Shown here piece after piece: positions 1-8,139 of a DNA stretch of 64,000 nucleotides. The notes under the pieces are model-generated. The model searched no databases and was not told the origin of the DNA. It was given only the letters and a program-made list of their open reading frames with translations. The position numbers and the translations under genes are program-made. Source of the stretch: Marinifilaceae bacterium. GTDB taxonomy: Bacteria; Bacteroidota; Bacteroidia; Bacteroidales; Marinifilaceae. How positions within the stretch are numbered: the stretch's first letter is position 1; each line of letters starts with the position of its first letter. The stretch spans positions 1 through 64,000 of the forward strand of contig JAFGYE010000076.1 in NCBI GenBank assembly GCA_016936255.1, read 5' to 3'.

Positions 1-49
1 TATCTCTAAAATAAGAAATCAGTGATAAATATAAAAAACTATAAAACGA

Positions 50-83
50 AAAAGAGACTATCTCATTTGAGACAGCCTCTTTT
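50..83 (-). terminator. Rho-independent terminator of the flavoenzyme gene
   Basis: An inverted repeat pairs AAAAGAG...CTATCTC with GAGACAG...CTCTTTT around an ATTT loop. Read on the minus strand it lies just past the stop codon at 105 and is followed by TTTTTCGTTTT. It ends the minus-strand gene at 105-2594. There is one mismatch in the stem. Confidence 0.8.
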
Positions 84-104
84 ATTTTACTGTGACGATA
101 TTGT

Positions 105-2594
105 TTATATGAATAGATTAATGTTTGATTTTTCAGCTTCTTCAAGATAAGTAGCTACACCTCCAATAGAAACACCTTCAAGCAATTCATCCTTATCAAC
201 TCCCATTACATCCATCGACATTTGACAAGCAATCATCTCAACACCATTTTCCATAGCTGTTTTTAATAAATCTTCAAGGGAGTCTACTTTTTTCGCCATC
301 ATTCTTTTTTTCATCATTTTAGAACCTAGACCCATCATATTCATTTTTGACAGCTTCAAATCATCTGCACTGTTTGCCATCATTTTGCTAAACATCTTGC
401 CCATCAAATCTTTTTGAACTTTAGGTTTTTGAGCTTTTTTAATCACATTTAAGCCCCAAAAAGTGAAGAATAGGGTTACCTTATTTCCTGTGGCAGCCGC
501 TCCATTAGCAATAACAAGTGATGCCAAAGCCCGATCTAATTCATCAGAAAAAACAACCATGGTTTTATTTTTTGCCAGGCTACCGTTTAAAACAGAACAT
601 TGTTCATCTTTCTTCTGTTTTTCAATAAGGGCAGATATAATTCCTTTATCAGACTCAAGGGAAATTAATTTATTTCCTGTCATGTTACACCACGATGCAA
701 CATCTTTCATAAATCCCTGATCCGTTACTTTTTGCAATAAACGATCGCCATTTTCAAGTTTGTCTATTTCTTTTTTTAGTTTGATAATTGGGCCAGGACA
801 TTGCAAACCGCAGGCATCTACTTCAATTGTTTTTATATCCGGCTTAGCTTCAGTTACAGTTTCAGCGGTTTTTGGTTTGCCTCGGTAAATATGGCTGTCT
901 TTAGCAATATAACTCGATTCAAAAATATCTTCGTTACTTTGTTTGCAAGTGGCATGTTCGTAGGTTTTGTAGCCTCCACTTAAATTGTAAACTTCCGAAA
1001 ATCCTTTTTGCATTAATATTCTTGCTGCAAAATAGCCACGTAAACCAACCCCGCAATAGATGATTATTTTTTTATCTCTTGGGATTTCGTCAAGGCGATT
1101 TCTTATTTGATCTACTTCAATATTTACGGCATCTTCAATTTGACCTAGTTCAAATTCGTCAGGAGTACGAACATCTAATATGAAATTGTTTGCTGCATGC
1201 AATTGGTTCAATTCATCCCAATGAATAATATTCACCAAACCTTCAATAATATTTCCTGCAGTAAATCCTGCTTGATTTACAGGATCTTTCGCCGATGAGT
1301 AGGGGGGAGCATAAGCATGTTCTATTTCTTGCAAATCGTAAATTGTTCCACCTTTTTTAAGCACCGTTGCAATTAAATCGGTTCTCTTATCAACACCTAC
1401 ATATCCAATTATTTGAGCACCATATAATTTTCCATTTTTGGGATCGAAAGTGATTTTTATGCTTGTAGGCATTGCTCCCGGATAATATCCTGCATGCGAT
1501 CCTCCATGAGTAATATTAGAAACATATGAAATGCCTTCCTTTTTAAGAACCTTTTCGGCCAATCCAGTTGATCCAATGGTGAGATCAAATACCTTGGCTA
1601 TGGCAGTTGCAATGGAACCTTTATATGATTGTTTGTGTCCCAGAACCAAATTGTTTGCTAAAATTCGACCTTGCTTATTGGCTGGACCTGCCAGGTATGC
1701 ATTTGTATATTTACCGGTAATAGGATGAGGGAAAGCAATAGCATCACCTAAAGCATAAACATTAGGATCGCTGGTTTGAAGGTATTCGTTTACTTTAATA
1801 CCTCCGTTAGGAGCCAACTCAATACCTGCTTCTTTAATTAATTTGGTTTCAGGTTTAACACCGATCGAAAGGATAACCATATCAGCGTCCACTTTTCTAC
1901 CCGATTGCAAATGGATCTCAAGATAATCCGTATCTCTTTTGAACTGGCTAACGCCATCATTAAGATAAAATTCAACATTTTTAGTTTTCAAATGTTGATG
2001 CACAACAGCTGCCATTTCGTAATCAAGAGGCGTCATTACTTGTTCTGCCATTTCAATTATGGTAACCATCATACCTAAATGATGAAGGTTTTCAGCCATT
2101 TCCAGACCTATAAATCCCGCTCCAACAACGACAGCTTTCTTTGGTTTGTTTTCGTTGATGTAAGCTTTAATTTTGTCTGTGTCATTTACATTTCGAACTG
2201 TAAAAATTGCTTTGTCTTTTATACCAGGAATTGGTGGTTTTATTGGTTCTGCTCCTGGCGAAACAACCAATTTATCAAAGGTTTCAGTATAGCTTGTATT
2301 GTTGATGAGGTCGTTGATTTCTATTAATTTATTTTCACGATCAATTCTTACTACTTCGTTATTAATTCGAACATCGACATTTAATCTTTTCTTAAAGCTT
2401 TCAGGAGTCTGCAGCAACAGATTTTCTCTCTCTGTAATAACATCACCAACATAGTAGGGTAAACCGCAATTTGCATAGGAAATATGTTCGCCTCTTTCGA
2501 ACATGATTATCTCTGCTGATTCATCCATTCTGCGCAAACGGGCAGCTGTTGTTGCTCCTCCTGCTACACCGCCAACTATTAAGTATTTTGCCAT
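105..2594 (-). CDS. CoA-disulfide reductase-like FAD oxidoreductase fused to rhodanese, TusA and DsrE domains
   Basis: This 829-residue cytoplasmic protein carries four sulfur-handling modules. Residues 1 to about 440 are a pyridine nucleotide-disulfide oxidoreductase with an N-terminal GGVAGG FAD motif, Cys43 in YANCGLPYY (the single redox cysteine of CoA-disulfide/persulfide reductases) and a dimerisation domain with YAPPYSSAKDP. A rhodanese domain follows with Cys514 in IIIYCGVGLRG. A TusA/SirA domain has ACGLQCPGP with Cys599. The C-terminus is a DsrE/DsrF-like domain with Cys790 in ACQMSMDVMG. In these families the cysteines carry persulfides, so the chain could pass sulfane sulfur internally and reduce it with NAD(P)H. 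It is monocistronic, with a perfect inverted-repeat operator just upstream. The methionine-rich segment at about residues 725-770 is part of the DsrE2 type. Domain calls are sure; the substrate (CoA, glutathione or polysulfide) is not known. Confidence 0.93.
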   Translation of the reverse strand: MAKYLIVGGVAGGATTAARLRRMDESAEIIMFERGEHISYANCGLPYYVGDVITERENLLLQTPESFKKRLNVDVRINNEVVRIDRENKLIEINDLINNTSYTETFDKLVVSPGAEPIKPPIPGIKDKAIFTVRNVNDTDKIKAYINENKPKKAVVVGAGFIGLEMAENLHHLGMMVTIIEMAEQVMTPLDYEMAAVVHQHLKTKNVEFYLNDGVSQFKRDTDYLEIHLQSGRKVDADMVILSIGVKPETKLIKEAGIELAPNGGIKVNEYLQTSDPNVYALGDAIAFPHPITGKYTNAYLAGPANKQGRILANNLVLGHKQSYKGSIATAIAKVFDLTIGSTGLAEKVLKKEGISYVSNITHGGSHAGYYPGAMPTSIKITFDPKNGKLYGAQIIGYVGVDKRTDLIATVLKKGGTIYDLQEIEHAYAPPYSSAKDPVNQAGFTAGNIIEGLVNIIHWDELNQLHAANNFILDVRTPDEFELGQIEDAVNIEVDQIRNRLDEIPRDKKIIIYCGVGLRGYFAARILMQKGFSEVYNLSGGYKTYEHATCKQSNEDIFESSYIAKDSHIYRGKPKTAETVTEAKPDIKTIEVDACGLQCPGPIIKLKKEIDKLENGDRLLQKVTDQGFMKDVASWCNMTGNKLISLESDKGIISALIEKQKKDEQCSVLNGSLAKNKTMVVFSDELDRALASLVIANGAAATGNKVTLFFTFWGLNVIKKAQKPKVQKDLMGKMFSKMMANSADDLKLSKMNMMGLGSKMMKKRMMAKKVDSLEDLLKTAMENGVEMIACQMSMDVMGVDKDELLEGVSIGGVATYLEEAEKSNINLFI

Positions 2595-2634
2595 TGTTAT
2601 ATATTCTAAAAGTTATTTTGTTGCAATTATTATA

Positions 2635-2656
2635 TGTAGATATCCACATATCTACA
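2635..2656 (-). promoter_or_regulatory. Perfect inverted-repeat operator upstream of the persulfide flavoenzyme
   Basis: TGTAGATAT-CCAC-ATATCTACA is a perfect 9-bp inverted repeat with a 4-bp spacer, 41 bp before the start codon at 2594. Its size fits a dimeric repressor such as the ArsR-type or CsoR-type persulfide sensors that often control such genes. The regulator is not in the window, so that link is inferred. Confidence 0.6.
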
Positions 2657-2689
2657 ATGCAAAAGTAATCTTTCAGTAAAATTTAGCAC

Positions 2690-2743
2690 CAATGCAATGC
2701 GTAATTTTAACATGTTGCTCAGCATGTTAAATCGATTGCATTG
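2690..2743. repeat. Nested double inverted repeat in a divergent intergenic region
   Basis: An outer perfect 9-bp pair, CAATGCAAT and ATTGCATTG (2690-2698 and 2735-2743), encloses an inner perfect 9-bp pair, TTTAACATG and CATGTTAAA (2706-2714 and 2723-2731), around an 8-nt loop. The flanking genes diverge, so it is not a simple terminator. It could be two operators or one cruciform-forming site. Confidence 0.6.
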
Positions 2744-2926
2744 TGTTAAGATGTTGTTGTAGAGTGGATAACGGTTTATTTTCGATAGTGTTAAAAATCA
2801 TTAAATGAGAATATTCCCATTATAGGGTTTGATTTGTTAGGCATTATTCATCTCTGCTAAAGAAATATGATTCGCATTGACAACAATTGAGATAATATTA
2901 TTTTCTTTATAGTATAGAAGGTGAAC

Positions 2927-3523
2927 ATGATAAAATGTGAAAAAATTAATTTAAGTTTTCCTGGACAACTTATATGCGAAGACTTTAGTTTTGATGTTCT
3001 TGCTGGTGAGTCGGTATGTTTCAGCGGACCATCAGGTAAGGGAAAGTCTTCATTGCTGAAAGTGTTAATGGGATTTATAATACCGCAATCCGGGAATATT
3101 AAAATTGATGGTTTAGAGTTGAATAGTGATACGATTACCTCAATTCGAAACAAAATGATCTGGTTACCGCAAAATAGTAATTTACCGGTTGATTCGGCCA
3201 ATGAACTAGTTGGATTACTTCAGATGAATGCAGAACAAGTAGTAAGATTTGAGCAGTTTTTGGATCAGTTGGGAGTTCGGGAATGGGGAGCCGATAAAAG
3301 TTTTACTGAAATTAGCGGAGGGCAAAAGCAAAGGATCGTTTTGGCAGCATGTTTAAGTCATGATAAACCAATAATCCTTCTGGATGAACCAGTTTCCGCA
3401 CTGGATGATCATTCCATTGACCTTTTATTTGCTACTTTAAATTCCTTGTCAAACAAAACAATAGTTTCTACTTCTCATAACAGGAAATGGATTGACTATT
3501 GCAACCGAGCAATTGAATTATGA
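2927..3523 (+). CDS. fetA: ABC transporter ATP-binding protein, FetA/YbbL-like
   Basis: A 198-residue ABC ATPase. Walker A is GPSGKGKSS (34-42), followed by the Q-loop WLPQN, the signature SGGQKQ (from about 130), Walker B with ILLDEP (Asp153-Glu154) and the switch His184. It is short, as in the FetA/YbbL group, and is paired with a UPF0014-type permease. In E. coli FetAB is implicated in iron export and peroxide resistance; the metal here is inferred. The ATG at 2927 is preferred to the GTG at 2921 because AGAAGG precedes it at a good distance. The stop TGA overlaps an ATGA that opens the intercistronic repeat, suggesting fetA and fetB once overlapped directly. Confidence 0.85.
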   Translation: MIKCEKINLSFPGQLICEDFSFDVLAGESVCFSGPSGKGKSSLLKVLMGFIIPQSGNIKIDGLELNSDTITSIRNKMIWLPQNSNLPVDSANELVGLLQMNAEQVVRFEQFLDQLGVREWGADKSFTEISGGQKQRIVLAACLSHDKPIILLDEPVSALDDHSIDLLFATLNSLSNKTIVSTSHNRKWIDYCNRAIEL

Positions 3524-3631
3524 AACGTCCATGCCAAAGATATTTTGACACACAGGGAGATGATTATTCCTGCATGGTAATTCCGAAAGTACTCGGAACC
3601 ATAAGGCAACTAAAAAGCAAATTATAATCAT
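3520..3631 (+). repeat. Intercistronic ATGAAACG repeat, copy 1 (fetA-fetB)
   Basis: It begins ATGAAACGTCCATGCCAAAG on the fetA stop codon and ends where copy 2 begins. It holds a CCATGC/GCATGG inverted pair and a TTCCGA/TCGGAA hairpin. It also carries a 35-codon open frame (MKRPCQRYFDTQ...) ending at TAA 3625-3627. About 45 of its first 55 bases match copy 2. Confidence 0.75.
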
Positions 3632-3724
3632 ATGAAACGTCCATGCCAAAGTGATTTTGACACAGGGGGATGATTATTCCAGCATGGTAAGTTCCATATG
3701 GCAAAAGTTTAAAATTATAATCAT
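3632..3724 (+). repeat. Intercistronic ATGAAACG repeat, copy 2 (fetA-fetB)
   Basis: It starts ATGAAACGTCCATGCCAAAG and ends at the fetB start codon. The 19 bp AAATTATAATCATATGAAA occur at both boundaries (3619-3637 and 3712-3730), so the ribosome-binding region and first two codons of fetB are duplicated. The CCATGC/GCATGG inverted pair is kept; its reading frame closes after 13 codons, so conservation is not at protein level. Confidence 0.75.
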
Positions 3725-4516
3725 ATGAAAGAAATCGTTGACATTGGAATAGAGAGTTTGGCCTTGGGATTTCTGCTCATGATTATTCCCATTGCAGGGT
3801 TCATCTATTTTAAAGTGAAAATTGTAAAAGAAACTGTTATCGCCTTAATTCGCATGGTGCTGCAACTTTCTTTGGTTGCCTTTTATTTGGAATATATTTT
3901 TACATGGAACAATGCCTGGGTAAATGTAATCTGGGTTTGTACAATGATATTGGTTGGTACTTTTACAACAATTAAGAGGGCAGGGCTTACTTATCGATTT
4001 TTTATCCTTCCGTTTGCAATTTCAGGTTTTATAAGTATTTTAATTTTGGATGCTTTCTTTCTTGGTTTTGTTATTCATCTCGATTATATTTTTGATGCCC
4101 GTTACTTTATTCCAATATCAGGTATGGTATTGGGAAATTCTTTAAATCACAACATTGTTGGTATCAGTAATTATTTTAGCCGCCTAACAAAAGAACAGGA
4201 TTTGTATTATTTCCTTCTGGTAAATGGAAATAGCAGAAAGAATGCCTTGACACCATTTATCCGATCGGCTATAAAAACTGGTTTAAATCCGTTAATTGCT
4301 ACCATGTCTGTTATTGGTTTGATCTCCTTACCTGGAATGATGACAGGACAGATTTTAGGTGGAAGTTCTCCAGTGATTGCCATAAAGTATCAGATATTAA
4401 TTATGCTTGCCATATTCGTTGGTTGCTCTATAAATCTAATGTTTAGTATTCTTTTGGCTAATCGTTTTGCATTTGATTCTTTCGGCCGCATTAAATCCAA
4501 CTTATTTAAGAAATAG
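3725..4516 (+). CDS. fetB: ABC transporter permease, FetB/UPF0014 family
   Basis: A 263-residue inner-membrane protein with about seven hydrophobic segments, the family's usual length. The conserved parts are a cytoplasmic stretch in the middle (SGMVLGNSLNHN, then RKNALTPFIRSAIKTGLNP) and LISLPGMMTGQILGG. These are typical of the UPF0014 permease that pairs with the upstream ATPase. The pair probably exports iron or another metal. Start at ATG 3725. It is separated from fetA by 201 bp of repeat, unusual for an ABC pair that normally overlaps or nearly so. Confidence 0.85.
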   Translation: MKEIVDIGIESLALGFLLMIIPIAGFIYFKVKIVKETVIALIRMVLQLSLVAFYLEYIFTWNNAWVNVIWVCTMILVGTFTTIKRAGLTYRFFILPFAISGFISILILDAFFLGFVIHLDYIFDARYFIPISGMVLGNSLNHNIVGISNYFSRLTKEQDLYYFLLVNGNSRKNALTPFIRSAIKTGLNPLIATMSVIGLISLPGMMTGQILGGSSPVIAIKYQILIMLAIFVGCSINLMFSILLANRFAFDSFGRIKSNLFKK

Positions 4517-4965
4517 AATCTCCTACATGGATCTAAATGATCTTTGTTATTTTGTTGAAAATCAAGAATAAAACATTGCAGTGTATTTTTACGCAACCGT
4601 TTTCGTTATTTGAACTAATTCTAAACTTCTTGCTTTGTTTTCTCTTTTATTGATTTTAAACCAAATATTGGTATTTTAGTGCCAAATATTAAAAACAAGA
4701 CTTGTTTTAATTCCAATTCACAAGCAAAAATATGGATTTTCTTGAAATTTATTTTTACGTTTGCGCCTACTTGGTAAGTTACCTTGAAATGTTTGGCGGA
4801 CTATAAATTTCACTTCCTACCTCGATCCCTGGGATCAATTTTCTATTCTATTTTTTGAGTAAATGTAATTGATGTTTTAGTACATCAATAATTTTATAAT
4901 TAGGCACTTTTTTTTTCTAAGTGTTGTAACTTATAGATTAATCAAAATAGTTAAACAAATACAAC
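4517..4965. other. Gene-free leader region upstream of iorAB
   Basis: This 449-bp stretch holds no credible ORF. It contains an 8-bp inverted repeat AAAACAAG-A-CTTGTTTT (4692-4708), a possible -7 box TACGTTTG at 4756-4763, and further small hairpins: GGTAA/TTACC near 4775, GATCCC/GGGATC near 4830 and ATTGATG/CATCAAT near 4870. If the box is real, iorA has a leader of about 200 nt. No known riboswitch was recognised. Confidence 0.45.
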
Positions 4966-6591
4966 ATGCAAAAGTCTTTATTATTAGGCGTTGAAGCCAT
5001 TGCTCAAGGAGCAATTGATGGTGGAATGTCCGGAGTTTACGCGTATCCGGGAACTCCGTCCACTGAAATTACCGAATACATACAACATTCGAAACAAGCA
5101 AAAGAATTAAAAATTCACAGCGATTGGGCTGCGAATGAAAAAACAGCTATGGAATCAGCTCTCGGTATGTCATATGCAGGAAAAAGAGCAATGGTTTGTA
5201 TGAAGCACGTTGGATTGAATGTAGCTGCCGATTGTTTTATGAATGCTGCTATTACAGGAGCAAACGGAGGAATGTTGATCGTAGTTGCAGATGATCCGTC
5301 TATGCACTCTTCTCAAAATGAGCAGGATTCCCGTGTATATGGTAAGTTTGCTATGATGCCGATTTTAGAGCCGTCAAATCAGCAGGAAGCATACGATATG
5401 GCTCGTTTCGGTTTCGAATTGTCAGAAGCATTTGAGATTCCTGTTTTAATGAGAATTACGACTCGTTTGGCTCATTCCCGCGCCGGTGTTGCAAGATCTG
5501 CTGAGGTAATGGTACAAAATGAATTGAAACTTCCTGAAGATAAGGTTCAATTCGTATTACTTCCAGCTATCGCGCGTAAGCGTTATAAGAAATTGCTAAG
5601 CAATCAGGAAAAATTTGAAGCCGCCTCAGAAGATTCAGCTTATAATTCATATACTGATGCTGCCGATAAGTCAATGGGTATTATTGCATGTGGTTTAGGA
5701 TATAATTATTTAATGGAAAACTATCCAAACGGAGACTGTCCATATCCTGTTGTTAAAATCAGCCAGTACCCAATTCCCCGCACAATGATTCAAAAGATCA
5801 CCAACGAGTGCAGTAAAGTAATGGTTTTGGAAGAAGGTTATCCTGTGATTGAGGAAATTTTGAAAGGATATTTAGAAAAAGAAGCTGTTATTGGCCGTTT
5901 GGATGGTACTCTTTCCCGTGATGGTGAGTTAACTCCGGATATGGTTGGCAGAGCTCTTGGATTTGAAATTGAAGAAAGTCTTGAAATACCAGGTATTGTT
6001 GCTGCCCGTCCGCCGGCACTGTGTGTTGGCTGTAGTCATATCGATGTGTACAAGGCATTGAATGAGGTGATTGCGGAATATGGTGCAGGCCGTGTGTTTG
6101 CGGATATAGGTTGCTATACTTTGGGTGCTTTGCCTCCATTTAATGCAATTAACTCTTGTGTGGATATGGGAGCATCAATCACTATGGCTAAAGGTGCTGC
6201 TGATGCCGGATTGATTCCTTCGGTAGCCGTTATTGGGGATTCAACTTTTACGCACTCGGGAATGACTGGTTTGTTGGATGCTGTTAATGAAAAGACTCCA
6301 ATTACAGTAATTATTTCTGATAATGAATCGATCTCAATGACAGGAGGTCAGAAATCATCTGCTAAAGGCAAGTTGGAAGCAATTTGCGAAGGTTTAGGTG
6401 TAGAGAAGGAGCACATTCATGTATTACTTCCAGTGCCTAAGAAACATGATGAGATTAAGGAAATCTTCCGTAAGGAGTTTGAATACAAAGGGGTTTCTGT
6501 AATTATTCCACGCAGAGTATGTGTACAGAAGAATGTACGTGATCAGAAAATTAAGAAAGCGACCATGGCAAAAGCTGCGGCTAAAGCTTAA
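4966..6591 (+). CDS. iorA: Indolepyruvate ferredoxin oxidoreductase, alpha subunit
   Basis: A 541-residue thiamine-diphosphate enzyme subunit. With IorB it oxidatively decarboxylates aryl pyruvates from aromatic amino acids to aryl-acetyl-CoA, passing electrons to ferredoxin. Evidence includes YAYPGTPSTEITEY near residue 25, the pyruvate-ferredoxin-oxidoreductase-like N-domain, LCVGCSH (Cys353, Cys356, His358) and the ThDP-binding stretch from GDSTF (424-428) to SDN (Asn453). No CxxCxxCxxxC cluster is present, so the C-terminal two-[4Fe-4S] ferredoxin domain of archaeal IorA is missing; the chain ends in a Lys/Ala-rich tail. It is probably co-transcribed with iorB 128 bp downstream. Suits amino-acid fermentation. 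Confidence 0.92.
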   Translation: MQKSLLLGVEAIAQGAIDGGMSGVYAYPGTPSTEITEYIQHSKQAKELKIHSDWAANEKTAMESALGMSYAGKRAMVCMKHVGLNVAADCFMNAAITGANGGMLIVVADDPSMHSSQNEQDSRVYGKFAMMPILEPSNQQEAYDMARFGFELSEAFEIPVLMRITTRLAHSRAGVARSAEVMVQNELKLPEDKVQFVLLPAIARKRYKKLLSNQEKFEAASEDSAYNSYTDAADKSMGIIACGLGYNYLMENYPNGDCPYPVVKISQYPIPRTMIQKITNECSKVMVLEEGYPVIEEILKGYLEKEAVIGRLDGTLSRDGELTPDMVGRALGFEIEESLEIPGIVAARPPALCVGCSHIDVYKALNEVIAEYGAGRVFADIGCYTLGALPPFNAINSCVDMGASITMAKGAADAGLIPSVAVIGDSTFTHSGMTGLLDAVNEKTPITVIISDNESISMTGGQKSSAKGKLEAICEGLGVEKEHIHVLLPVPKKHDEIKEIFRKEFEYKGVSVIIPRRVCVQKNVRDQKIKKATMAKAAAKA

Positions 6592-6621
6592 TTAAATAAT
6601 TAACCTGAAAAATGTAAACAG

Positions 6622-6719
6622 ATGAAACGGCCCGCATTAAATAATTATTAAAAAACACAAAAATAGTTATTTGACTGATGGCAAGTTACATCTGACCTTA
6701 ATCAAAAAAATAGAAACAG
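6622..6719 (+). repeat. Intercistronic ATGAAACG repeat, copy 3 (iorA-iorB)
   Basis: It begins ATGAAACGG and ends at the iorB start. The 12 bp AAACAGATGAAA occur at both ends (6616-6627 and 6714-6725), 98 bp apart. The centre is more diverged but keeps ATGGCAAGTTACATCTGAC, matching ATGGTAAGTTCCATATGGC of copy 2. It has no open frame of note. Confidence 0.65.
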
Positions 6720-7304
6720 ATGAAAACAGATATGGTTATAGCAGGTGTTGGTGGTCAAGGGATTTTATCCATTGCTGCAGCTTTAGGTTCTGCTGCACTC
6801 GACAATGATTTATATATGAAACAAGCTGAAACTCACGGTATGAGTCAGCGTGGAGGTGATGTTCAGTCCTTCATGAGAATTTCGGATAAGCCTATTTATT
6901 CCGATTTAATTCCTAAAGGTGGTGCTGATATTATTTTATCAGTTGAGCCAATGGAAGCATTGCGTTACCTTCCTTATTTGAAAAAAGGTGGTTATGTGGT
7001 AACTAATTCAACTCCTTTTATCAATATTACGGATTACCCTGAGCAGGAAAAATTGGAAGCAACCATTAAAGCCTTGCCTAATTATGTATTGATTGACGCG
7101 GATAGAATAGCGAAAGAAGAAGTTGGTTCTGCGCGTGCGTTTAACTTTGTAATGTTGGGTGCTGCATCTCCGTTTATCGATGTTCCATTCGAATATTTGG
7201 AGGAAGGTATTCGTAAAATTTTCGCAAGAAAAGGGGAAGAAGTGGTAGATATGAATATTAAGGCTCTTCATGCAGGGCGTAAGTTCTCACAGGAAAACAA
7301 ATAG
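6720..7304 (+). CDS. iorB: Indolepyruvate ferredoxin oxidoreductase, beta subunit
   Basis: A 194-residue gamma-domain-type subunit of the 2-oxoacid:ferredoxin oxidoreductase family. The N-terminus MKTDMVIAGVGGQGILSIA and KQAETHGMSQRGG (about residues 38-50) are hallmark motifs, and the length is normal. It forms the catalytic complex with IorA. Start at ATG 6720, which follows a duplicated AAACAG stretch. A strong terminator follows directly, so iorAB ends here. Confidence 0.93.
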   Translation: MKTDMVIAGVGGQGILSIAAALGSAALDNDLYMKQAETHGMSQRGGDVQSFMRISDKPIYSDLIPKGGADIILSVEPMEALRYLPYLKKGGYVVTNSTPFINITDYPEQEKLEATIKALPNYVLIDADRIAKEEVGSARAFNFVMLGAASPFIDVPFEYLEEGIRKIFARKGEEVVDMNIKALHAGRKFSQENK

Positions 7305-7327
7305 TCAAAACTCAATTATTATAACTC

Positions 7328-7367
7328 AAAATCCCCGTTTGGAATTATTTCCTTACGGGGATTTTTT
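7328..7367 (+). terminator. Terminator of iorAB
   Basis: AAATCCCCG pairs with CGGGGATTT around an 18-nt loop and runs into TTTTTT. It begins 25 bp after the iorB stop. Confidence 0.85.
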
Positions 7368-7484
7368 ATAATTTGTGACAAGGAAATCAACAATGACTAA
7401 ACTGGAAATTTGTGAGGTTTGAGTCAGTTACCCTATTAAAGTGTGCCATCATTTTCGTCTTATTCTTTGCCTTTACACTTGTTT

Positions 7485-7907
7485 TTATCCTTTGTTGTCT
7501 AAAATTTCACTAATTGTTCGCAGGCAGGTTGCAATTTCTCGTTTGAACGGGTGATTGGGCATAATTCCACTCTCTGCATCCAGCCCATTTAAAATACTCA
7601 TCCAAATTGCACTTATGCCAAAACCAAGCAATACATTCTTTTTGTAATTTTCTACAAATACCTGTCGGTATTGTTCTGTGAAATTATTGAAATTAACTGC
7701 GATTTGAAAGGCATAGGAAGCGTCAGGATTTTCACCATTATGCATATGGTAATCTACTATTTTTACAAAATTCCAGGATAGTTTTTTAGATTCCGATTCT
7801 ATTTCATCTCTTTTATCCTGATTTATATCCATATCATGTACACCTTTCAGAATCAAATGGTCGATATCTTCAGCGCAGATTGTGTTTTTTAATAATATAG
7901 GTTCCAT
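7485..7907 (-). CDS. Hypothetical protein, probably all-helical
   Basis: A 140-residue soluble protein, no signal peptide, not recognised. It contains a His/Asn-containing DYHMHNGENPD segment, aromatic residues in the middle, and a hydrophobic helix (VLLGFGISAIWMSILNGL) before a charged C-terminus. It stands alone on the minus strand with no linked partner. Codon use and AT content resemble its neighbours, and the frame is clean, which supports a real gene. Confidence 0.6.
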   Translation of the reverse strand: MEPILLKNTICAEDIDHLILKGVHDMDINQDKRDEIESESKKLSWNFVKIVDYHMHNGENPDASYAFQIAVNFNNFTEQYRQVFVENYKKNVLLGFGISAIWMSILNGLDAESGIMPNHPFKREIATCLRTISEILDNKG

Positions 7908-8139
7908 ATGTGTGGTTTTATTTATAAGAACACCTAAATTACTCGAAAAATATGAGATTTTACTATCAAACTCTTTGATTATTCAGGCTGAAAGAAAGGG
8001 GGATTGGCACATGCAGTAAAAAAAATAAATTCGTTTTAATATCTTAGATTTATTGAGATGAACTATATTGCCAAACTTGTTTTTCCGTTGACGAATAGTT
8101 TTCTTATGCTTTTTTTCGAAAATGTTAAGGTTTTTATAG

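Noticed and set aside
2857-3201. 114-codon ORF antisense to fetA
   Set aside because: It overlaps the well-supported ABC ATPase; no family match.
3520-3627. 35-residue gene between fetA and fetB
   Set aside because: The frame is not kept in the other copies of the repeat, so coding is unlikely.
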